Positions 6,952 through 12,001 of a stretch of 12,001 bases of DNA are shown here, in pieces. The notes under the pieces are model-generated. The model did not search any database, was not told the origin of the DNA, and saw nothing but the letters and a program-made list of their open reading frames with translations. How positions within the stretch are numbered: position 1 is the stretch's first letter; each line of letters begins with the position of its first letter. The stretch covers positions 1-12,001 of the forward strand of contig CAZYOC010000135.1 of the NCBI GenBank assembly GCA_964648415.1. Direction: 5' to 3'. A program made the translations under genes and the position numbers. This stretch comes from G963669175 sp964648415 (lineage in GTDB: Bacteria > Electryoneota > Electryoneia > Electryoneales > Electryoneaceae).

Positions 6952-7656
6952 ATGGATGAGATCAGGGAAGTGGAGCGTGTTGGAGGGCGAGTCCGTATTC
7001 TGCCCTCGCTTTTGTCGGCGGATTTCGCCCGGCTGGGCGATGAGGGCCGCAAGGCGATGGAGGCCGGGGCGCAGGGCCTTCATGCAGATGTGATGGACGG
7101 CCGGTTTGTTCCCCCGATCACCTTCGGCGCGGATGTCGTGAAAGCCGTGGTGAACGCCACGAAGGCTCGCGTGGACGCCCACCTGATGATCGTGGAGCCC
7201 GAGCGCCACATCGAAGCCTTCGCCAAGGCCGGTGTGAAAGCCATCACAGTCCACGTGGAAGCCTGCCCCCATCTTCATCGTGTGCTCTGGCAGATCCGGG
7301 AGGCGGGCTGCGAAGCGGGTGTCTCGCTCAATCCCGCCACGCCGGTCAACGAGGTGATCCGCTACGCGCTGCCGTTGATTGACCGGGTGCTGGTCATGAC
7401 TGTGAATCCCGGCTGGGGCGGCCAGGCCTTCATCAGAGAAGGCATGGACAAGGTTTACGAGGTCCGTGAGCTGCTGGATTCGCTGGGCTCGAAGGCGGAG
7501 ATCCAGGTGGACGGCGGGGTGAACGCGGACAACGCCGGCGAATTGGCCCTCAACGGCGCCACAGAACTGGTGGCCGGCAGCGCCCTGTTCAAAGGCGACA
7601 TCGCCGCCAACGTCAAAACCATGCAACGCCAGATTCTGAAAGTCTTCGGCGCGTGA
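6952..7656 (+). CDS. rpe: Ribulose-phosphate 3-epimerase
   Basis: Rpe interconverts ribulose 5-phosphate and xylulose 5-phosphate in the pentose phosphate pathway. The 234-residue TIM barrel has the diagnostic motifs LPSLLSADFARL (17-28), HADVMDGRFVPPITFG (44-59), DAHLMI (75-80), MTVNPGWGGQAF (149-160) and QVDGGVN (185-191). Metal ligands and acid/base residues are His44, Asp46, His77 and Asp187. The phosphate site is at GG 188-189 and VAGSALF (207-213). I chose ATG 6952 because GGAAGGG lies 7 bases upstream (6938-6944). An in-frame codon at 6931 would add only seven residues. It is the last gene of the operon. No clear intrinsic terminator follows, and a repeat field begins. Confidence 0.96.
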   Translation: MDEIREVERVGGRVRILPSLLSADFARLGDEGRKAMEAGAQGLHADVMDGRFVPPITFGADVVKAVVNATKARVDAHLMIVEPERHIEAFAKAGVKAITVHVEACPHLHRVLWQIREAGCEAGVSLNPATPVNEVIRYALPLIDRVLVMTVNPGWGGQAFIREGMDKVYEVRELLDSLGSKAEIQVDGGVNADNAGELALNGATELVAGSALFKGDIAANVKTMQRQILKVFGA

Positions 7657-7822
7657 GAGTTCGGCTGCTGCGGGACGTAGCATTCGAAGGCGATTCTGTG
7701 TGACATAGCTCTGAATAATACCGGGCATTGCAATACCTGGCATTCAAGGACGAGTCTTGTATCTCGATCCTGTGCCCGGGTGTCATTCCCGCGCATCAGA
7801 CTGTCCCAGAATGCGAGAGGAA

Positions 7823-7974
7823 TCTCATTCCAGCGAAGGCTGAAATCCAGTCATGTTAATATACTACAACATGTTAACCATGAAAACCAAACGTTGAACA
7901 CAACTTTGATGCTGAATTGCTAACATTATATTTTCTTGCACCTTGCCTGGATTCCAGCCTTCGCTGGAATGAGA
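7823..7974. mobile_element. 152-base MITE-like element with 28-base terminal inverted repeats
   Basis: The ends 7823-7850 and 7947-7974 are inverted complements with one mismatch in 28. Each end is itself a hairpin (ATTCCAGC-CTTC-GCTGGAAT). The AT-rich interior (7851-7946) carries a smaller palindrome: CATGTT (7852-7857) and its complement AACATG (7868-7873). It encodes no protein. The same arm is seen at 11973-12000, where another copy seems to run off the window. Size, terminal repeats and lack of coding capacity fit a MITE. No clear target-site duplication is visible, and no matching transposase is in the window. Confidence 0.7.
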
Positions 7975-8064
7975 GCGGTTTTTATTGTGATACAGTCTGG
8001 CAGGCAGGAACCGGAACGTAGTGACGCTTGCGGTGTCCCGTAGTGTGGGACAGCCGTGAATCCA
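7975..8064 (-). repeat. Segment repeated in inverted orientation at 11801-11972
   Basis: Its reverse complement matches 11801-11863 and 11947-11972. Shared blocks include CGGGACACCGCAAGC, CGTTCCGGTTCCTGCC and CCAGACTGTATCACAATAAA. The other copy has an extra 82 bases in the middle. No coding potential is seen. Confidence 0.75.
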
Positions 8065-8170
8065 GTCATGTTAATATACTACAACATGTTAACCATAAAA
8101 GACCCCTATTGAACACTACTCTGGTTCTTGATTGCTAACTTATTGTATTCTTGCACCTTGCCTGGATTCC
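8059..8170. repeat. Second copy of the MITE core, direct orientation
   Basis: It aligns without gaps to 7844-7955 at an offset of exactly 215 bases. The first 39 bases are identical and the last 25 or so nearly so, while the middle has about 15 or more substitutions. The AATCCAG start and CTGGATT end are preserved. On its left the CTCATTCC hairpin arm is missing, replaced by the segment 7975-8058. On its right the arm continues into the GC-hairpin array. Confidence 0.75.
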
Positions 8171-8433
8171 CGCCTTCTGCTGCGCGGGGATGAGAGTGGC
8201 GGCAACGGGGTCAGGGCTTGAGATTGGCCTGGATTCCCGCCTGCGCGGGAATGAGAGTGGGTTTGATTCTGCGACAGTCTGCTGCGCGGGGATGAGAGCG
8301 GCGGCAACGGGGTCAGGTCTTGAGATTGGCCTGGATCCCCGCCTGCGCGGGGATGGGATGAGGGCGGCGGCAACGGGGTCAGAGCTTGAGATTGGCCTGG
8401 ATTCCCGCCTGCGCGGGGATGAGAGTGGATGCG
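8161..8433 (+). repeat. Short array of GC hairpin repeat units
   Basis: Four units start with CCTGGATYCC at 8161, 8228, 8330 and 8396, giving spacings of 67, 102 and 66. Each has a hairpin of the form ATTCCCGC-CTGC-GCGGGAAT or a close variant, then GATGAGAG. Three units are separated by a 29-base spacer (8199-8227, 8301-8329, 8367-8395) that begins GCGGCAACGGGGTCAGG and differs at one or two positions. The long second unit carries the extra module GATTCTGCGACAGTCTGC (8265-8282) plus a second half-hairpin. It is not a CRISPR, because the spacers are themselves repeated. Confidence 0.8.
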
Positions 8434-8523
8434 ATTTTACGAAGGTCTGGCAGGCAGGAATCTCCTCCGTTAAATGTCTTAATGAGCATGGGTATTTCTA
8501 TTCAATAGGGCAGCGCTGCATGT

Positions 8524-8552
8524 TTGCCTGAGCTAAACGACGGGGTTATTTT
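8524..8552 (+). promoter_or_regulatory. Candidate sigma-70-type promoter for the lipoprotein gene
   Basis: TTGCCT (8524-8529) and TATTTT (8547-8552) are separated by 17 bases. Each hexamer matches the consensus at 4 of 6 positions. The predicted leader is about 50 bases, ending in a strong ribosome binding site. It lies just downstream of the repeat array. Confidence 0.35.
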
Positions 8553-8609
8553 GCTGACAGTAAGAAGAAGGTCGGAGTTTCGGGAAAAGGCTACGGAAAG
8601 GGGAACGCC

Positions 8610-9266
8610 ATGAAGTGGTGGAAGCTCGCGGTAATCATGGTGATGGTCGTCGTGCTGGCCATTGGCTGTGGGAAAAAGGAACAACCGCAGGAACAGACCA
8701 AGCAGGTGAAGAAGGAACAGCGTGAGGATCACGGCGGCAGCAAGATGCAGCATGATCAGGAAAAGGATCAGGCCGCACCGGCTGGCGACGCTCCCGCGCC
8801 GGAAAAGGAGAAAGAAGTGGATCCGCGCGGCGGCAAGGACAAGGCGGATGCTATGGGCGACGCGCGTGAAAGCAAGGAATCGACACGCGACAAATCCCAG
8901 GATCGCGGCGCGAAATCAGGCGCGAAAGTAGTTTCGCTGGTGGGCCGTCCCAATGTTCAGGGCATCAAGGGTGCGGCTCCCTCTCGCAGCGGCGGTGACA
9001 TCCAGGGCTTCATCGAGGGCAAGTTCGGCGAACTGGCGGAATGCTTCAACGCCAACAAACCGCGCGGCGAAAAGTTCGGCGGAACCATGGAACTGACCGT
9101 GACGGTTCGCTCCAACGGTAAAACCGCCGATATCAGCAAGGGCAAGACCAATTGGAGCGGCGACGGCAAACGCATCGAAGGCTGCGTCACCAGCGCCATC
9201 GGCAAGTGGGACTTCGGACGTGCGAAGACCGACTGCGCAGCGACCTTCAAGCTGAAATTCAATTAG
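8610..9266 (+). CDS. Predicted lipoprotein with AgmX/PglI-like C-terminal domain
   Basis: This 218-residue protein starts with a lipoprotein signal (MKWWKLAVIMVMVVVLAIGC), with lipidation expected at Cys20. A long, highly charged and probably disordered linker (21-105), rich in Lys, Glu, Asp, Gln and Pro, connects to a C-terminal domain (about 125-218). That domain has the pattern 'F.ELAECFNAN...GGTMELTVTVRSNGK......I.GCVTSAIGKWDF', resembling the AgmX/PglI or TonB-like C-terminal domains of myxobacterial gliding and TonB-system proteins. Cys145 and Cys192 occupy places that often form a disulfide in that family. The similarity is recognised by eye only. ATG 8610 has GGAAAGGGGA 5 bases upstream. 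It stands alone, between a repeat array and a terminator. It is probably anchored to an envelope membrane; its function is unknown. Confidence 0.85.
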   Translation: MKWWKLAVIMVMVVVLAIGCGKKEQPQEQTKQVKKEQREDHGGSKMQHDQEKDQAAPAGDAPAPEKEKEVDPRGGKDKADAMGDARESKESTRDKSQDRGAKSGAKVVSLVGRPNVQGIKGAAPSRSGGDIQGFIEGKFGELAECFNANKPRGEKFGGTMELTVTVRSNGKTADISKGKTNWSGDGKRIEGCVTSAIGKWDFGRAKTDCAATFKLKFN

Positions 9267-9340
9267 TGGTCCAGGCGATTGGAGTTGTTCTGCTTGCCAT
9301 TGGCTGGTATCAATGTGGCCGGCAGTTCGTGTGGTTGTGG

Positions 9341-9374
9341 CCCCATCGGTTTGCCCGGTGGGGTTCATTTTATT
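9341..9374 (+). terminator. Probable intrinsic terminator of the lipoprotein gene
   Basis: CCCCATCGG (9341-9349) pairs along its full length with CCGGTGGGG (9355-9363), counting one G-U pair, around a 5-base loop. Two more G-U pairs can extend the stem. It is followed by TTCATTTTATT. It sits 75 bases after the lipoprotein stop codon on the same strand. Confidence 0.55.
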
Positions 9375-9570
9375 CATACGCGCCGAGTTCAACGAATCGG
9401 GGAAAAAGCACCAAGCCCGGATATTTCACGAGTATTCATGCTTTGTCAACTTAACCCTTGATATAGAATCGGCTTATAGGGTTTCCGGCTTTGAATCACA
9501 TGACGACAGCTTGGTGTCGTTTTATGCAACCGCTGCCGGGCTTGAAGGATCTGGCAAACCTGTCCACAGG

Positions 9571-9596
9571 GTACGCGCCAAACGGACGGCGCGTAC
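9571..9596. repeat. Perfect 9-bp GC-rich hairpin
   Basis: GTACGCGCC (9571-9579) and GGCGCGTAC (9588-9596) are exact complements around an 8-base loop. Only three T follow on the plus strand and none on the minus strand, so termination is uncertain. It could mark the end of one of the two convergent transcripts. Confidence 0.5.
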
Positions 9597-9823
9597 TTTG
9601 GGCTATGTCAGTGAACCACTTTCGTGTTTCTTTTGTAAAAGATCCGGGCAAGCGACATCTGCTGGTTGACGGCAGAAGGGTTGCCTGGTCGCTTGTTGGC
9701 AGCAGGGCGAACGTACATGATTCGAAACGGTTGAAACAAACCCCGTCGGTCTTCATCATTGATCTGCCGGAAAAACAGCCCAGACATCTTTTGCGAATGC
9801 CGCACACTGCCTCACAATGCGGT

Positions 9824-11569
9824 TTACACCTTCTTCCCATTCACCTTCACCATTTCCCCGTTGTACAGGTAGCGTTTCACTTTCCGGGTCGATGTTTTCT
9901 GGAACTCTTCGTCCATCAGGCGGAAGTGCCGGACGTGCTTGTACTCGGACAGTTCTTTCTGCGCCAGCTTGATTTCGCGTTTGATCAGGTCGTTGACATC
10001 GTCCTCTGTGGCTTTCTTGCCCAGCTTTTCGAAATGGAGGTCCAGCTGCTCGTAATCCGGGAAGATCAGCGCGCCAACTTCATCGCCATAACCTGAGGTC
10101 CGCGGAATACCCAGCACCACGCACTCCGCGATATACTCGCTGCGGTTCACCAGGTATTCGATCTCCTCGGGGAAAACGTTTTTCCCGCCACCGGTCACCA
10201 GAAGGTTTTTCTTCCGGCCGGTGATCTGCAGGTAGCCGTCGTCGTGGATGATCCCCAGGTCGCCGGTGTGGAACCAGCCGTCGGGTTCCAGCACCTCGTC
10301 GGTGGCTTCCTGGTTCTCGTAGTAGCCCATGAAGATGGTCGGGCCTTTCACCACCAGCTCCCCGATCCCGTTCTCGTCGGGCTGGTGTATCTTCGCTTGC
10401 AAGGTGGGGAAAGGCTGGCCGACACACTCGTGACGGATTCGTTTCGGTGGCGTCAGGTGGGTAATGGGGCTGGTCTCGGTGAGGCCGAAGCCCTGCAGCA
10501 TGTGAATTCCCAGCCGGTTGAAGAACTGTGAGGTGGCCGGGTCCAACGGTCCTCCGCCGCTGATGAAATACACCACGCTGCCCAAACCCGCCTGCTCGCG
10601 CATACTCCGGAACAGCTTACGGCCCAGCTTGTTCTCGCCGGTCTCGCCCTTCGCCGCCAAACCATACAACGCGCTGAACAGCGTCTTCTTCACCGCCCCG
10701 GCTTTCTTGACCTTTCTGACAATGCCGGCGTGCATCTTTTCGTAGAGTAGCGGCACACCCAGCATGATGGTCACGTTGGTATTCTTGATATCCTCGAGCA
10801 GTTCATTGGATTTCAGGCTGCGGGCGTAGGTAATGGCCGCCCCGCAATAGAGCGGGAACAGGAACCCGGCGGTGCCCTCGAAGCTGTGGTGTACCGGCAG
10901 TACGGAGAGGAAGTTGTCTCCGGGGCCGAGGGGCAGCGCACGGTAGGCGTCGGCGATGTTCGTCCCCAGATTTCGTTGCGACAGCATCACGCCCTTGGCG
11001 TGGCCGGTGGTGCCGGAGGTGTACAGCAGCGCCGCGAGATCGTCGAGCTCGCGTTTCGGCAACGAGTGCTCCAGCTCGTCGCCCTTGTAGAGGACGGAGG
11101 CGAACGGGACCGCGTTCATGTGCAGCGGCTCATCGAAGCTGACGCAGCTTTCCAGCGTGGGGCAGGTTTCCACTTCGTCGAGTTGCTCGAGGAACTTTGC
11201 CTGGGCGAAGAGCAACCTGGTTTTTGAATCGGTGAGGATGTGACGCACCCCGGAGATGGGCAGCAGCTTGTCCACCGGCGTCGCCACCGCGCCGGAAGCC
11301 TGTACGCCCAGGTAGGCGATGGCCCATTCCGGGCTGTTGTCGCCCCAGACGGCTACCTTGTCGCCTTGTGCGATCCCCTGCTCGATCAGCCAGCGCGCCA
11401 CCTGTTGCACCCGTTGCCAGAGCCGGGTGTAGGTGATCTCACGGTAGCCGTTGCCGGTCGACGCCCGCAGCGCCACCTGATCGCCGTACCATTCCGCCCC
11501 CTTCGCCGCCAACTCACTGATCGGGTACACGCCCTTATGGTCCCGATACACTGGATACGTTCCCGCCAT
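9824..11569 (-). CDS. Long-chain acyl-CoA synthetase (AMP-forming fatty acid-CoA ligase)
   Basis: This 581-residue member of the adenylate-forming (ANL) family is predicted to activate fatty acids to acyl-CoA through an acyl-AMP. Core motifs are all present: the P-loop YTSGTTGHAKG (183-193), GFGLTETSP (360-368), WFHTGDLG (432-439), GRKKNLLVTGGGKNVFPEEIE (from 451) and the C-terminal KTSTRKVKR (558-566), with Lys563 the likely catalytic lysine. The LACS-like features are VLPVHHSFEG (223-232) and the linker before GRKKN. ATG 11569 (minus strand) has GGGAGGGG 8 bases upstream. It is convergent with the lipoprotein gene and stands alone. The acyl chain length and exact substrate cannot be read from sequence; it could serve beta-oxidation or lipid recycling. 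There is no signal peptide. Confidence 0.93.
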   Translation of the reverse strand: MAGTYPVYRDHKGVYPISELAAKGAEWYGDQVALRASTGNGYREITYTRLWQRVQQVARWLIEQGIAQGDKVAVWGDNSPEWAIAYLGVQASGAVATPVDKLLPISGVRHILTDSKTRLLFAQAKFLEQLDEVETCPTLESCVSFDEPLHMNAVPFASVLYKGDELEHSLPKRELDDLAALLYTSGTTGHAKGVMLSQRNLGTNIADAYRALPLGPGDNFLSVLPVHHSFEGTAGFLFPLYCGAAITYARSLKSNELLEDIKNTNVTIMLGVPLLYEKMHAGIVRKVKKAGAVKKTLFSALYGLAAKGETGENKLGRKLFRSMREQAGLGSVVYFISGGGPLDPATSQFFNRLGIHMLQGFGLTETSPITHLTPPKRIRHECVGQPFPTLQAKIHQPDENGIGELVVKGPTIFMGYYENQEATDEVLEPDGWFHTGDLGIIHDDGYLQITGRKKNLLVTGGGKNVFPEEIEYLVNRSEYIAECVVLGIPRTSGYGDEVGALIFPDYEQLDLHFEKLGKKATEDDVNDLIKREIKLAQKELSEYKHVRHFRLMDEEFQKTSTRKVKRYLYNGEMVKVNGKKV

Positions 11570-11742
11570 ATTCCTCGCCCCTCCCAGGTTGATGTAAAAA
11601 TGAAGGGTACGAACAAACCCGGCGACTTCACAAGTTTTCGCCCGAATATTTCACCAAAAACCACTTCTTGACAATCGAAGGTCAGACTCAATGGAATCAA
11701 GTAGACCGTTGCAGCAGAAATCACGTGTTATAGAGACGTCGT
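11570..11742. other. Upstream region of the acyl-CoA synthetase gene
   Basis: This 173-base region should hold the minus-strand promoter, but no convincing -35/-10 pair with normal spacing was found. It has two related motifs 23 bases apart: CCGGCGACTTCAC (11619-11631) and CCGAATATTTCAC (11642-11654). They differ from the 13-mer at 385 and 9417 by three changes and one change. Confidence 0.5.
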
Positions 11743-11804
11743 ATAGAGTGGTTCTTGCAAAGAAACGAACATACTAGGGTTCTTAAGTACTTGTTTATTA
11801 TGGA
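11743..11804 (-). repeat. Right arm of the 11.7-kb-spaced inverted repeat
   Basis: Its reverse complement matches positions 1-60 at about 91% over 55 bases. Just past it (11801 on), the sequence joins the inverted copy of the 7975-8064 segment, overlapping in TGGA. The repeat is therefore embedded in, or adjacent to, the MITE-type repeat family. Confidence 0.8.
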
Positions 11805-12001
11805 TTCACGGCTGTCCAAAACAACGGGACACCGCAAGCTTCACTTCGTTCCGGTTCCTGCCTTCGCAGGAATGAGAGACATCAGAATTCTGCAACAGCC
11901 TGTATACAGACTGTTGCACAATAGGAACCGATCTCATTCCAGCCTTCCAGACTGTATCACAATAAAAACCGCTCTCATTCCAGCGAAGGCTGGAATCCAG
12001 G
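11801..12001 (-). repeat. Inverted compound repeat with an 82-base insertion and a MITE end at the window edge
   Basis: The blocks 11801-11863 and 11947-12001 are the reverse complement of 8064 down to 7946. About 82 bases (roughly 11864-11945) interrupt the match, flanked by GCCTT at 11860-11864 and 11942-11946. The insertion has an outer inverted pair, GGAATGAGA (11869-11877) and TCTCATTCC (11932-11940), around a 28-base palindrome (11891-11918). The last 28 bases (11973-12000) equal a MITE terminal repeat, so a further element probably continues beyond the window. Confidence 0.75.

Larger units (their letters stand above)
7657..8609. other. Repeat-filled intergenic region after rpe
   Basis: No gene is supported in these 950 bases. 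Open frames at 8140-8531 on both strands are translations of the GC-hairpin array and contain repetitive peptides. The stretch 7657-7822 is unclassified, apart from a TCATTCCCGCG fragment at 7783-7793 and a degenerate reverse copy of the GATTCTGCGACAGTCTGC module near 7796-7815. The rest is described as separate repeats. Confidence 0.7.
9267..9823. other. Intergenic region between convergent genes
   Basis: No gene is supported: the frames here have no recognisable domain and no good ribosome binding site. It contains the terminator at 9341-9374, one exact copy of CCGGATATTTCAC at 9417-9429 followed by an AT-rich stretch (9431-9480), and a strong hairpin at 9571-9596. No clear terminator was found just downstream of the minus-strand gene. 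Confidence 0.6.

Noticed and set aside
6139..7743. Minus-strand open frame of 534 codons opposite the PASTA and rpe genes
   Set aside because: It is antisense to rpe and the PASTA protein, both strongly supported; its composition is that of a shadow frame.
8161..8433. CRISPR array
   Set aside because: The spacers are copies of each other, unit spacing varies from 66 to 102, and no cas genes are nearby.
8140..8531. Open frames on both strands through the hairpin array
   Set aside because: The peptides are repeated translations of the ATTCCCGC hairpins (for example DSRLRGNESG), with no start signals; this is a well-known annotation artefact.
9491..10096. Plus-strand 201-residue open frame overlapping the acyl-CoA synthetase end
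   Set aside because: Its second half is the antisense of the well-supported ligase gene, and the first half shows no domain, no ribosome binding site and no repeat of known protein motifs.
1..12001. The window as one composite transposon bounded by the long inverted repeats
   Set aside because: There is no transposase or cargo-like gene, the interval holds housekeeping genes, and the arms look like members of a dispersed repeat family.

Overview
This 12 kb window looks like a bacterial chromosome segment with G+C-rich genes and AT-richer, repeat-filled gaps. It carries one tRNA gene and nine confidently or fairly confidently called proteins. No plasmid, phage, transposase, CRISPR or rRNA genes are visible. 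The def-fmt-rsmB-PASTA-rpe gene order, an Fmt of the variant type with 'AFRILP' instead of the usual 'AYG..LP', and a lipoprotein with a C-terminal domain resembling AgmX/PglI proteins suggest a deep lineage outside well-studied Proteobacteria, perhaps in the FCB superphylum or a candidate phylum. That placement is inference and weak.

Layout: 1-60 is one copy of a long inverted repeat. tRNA-Gln(CTG) lies on the minus strand at 137-207. A 760-base gap (208-969) holds nested palindromes and a dispersed repeat module. On the plus strand come a GNAT acetyltransferase-nitrilase fusion (970-2526), yajC (2662-3030), and a compact operon def-fmt-rsmB-PASTA protein-rpe (3261-7656) with overlapping or closely spaced genes. 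A 950-base gap (7657-8609) is nearly solid repeat: a 152-base MITE-like element with 28-base terminal inverted repeats, a second copy of its core, and a short array of GC hairpins. A lipoprotein gene (8610-9266) follows, then a probable terminator. A long-chain acyl-CoA synthetase-like gene runs convergently on the minus strand (9824-11569). The right end (11743-12001) holds the second arm of the long inverted repeat and an inverted copy of the 7947-8064 repeat segment.

Functionally the central operon joins N-terminal formylation and deformylation (Fmt, Def), 16S rRNA m5C methylation (RsmB), a membrane-anchored three-PASTA protein and ribulose-phosphate epimerase. In Firmicutes the comparable cluster has the PASTA serine/threonine kinase PrkC between rsmB and rpe. 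Here only the membrane anchor and PASTA domains remain, with no kinase, phosphatase, rlmN or rsgA.

No clear new defence or biosynthetic system is visible. The most unusual content is the layered family of intergenic repeats, which share modules across three gaps, occur in both orientations, and include an 82-base nested palindromic insertion.
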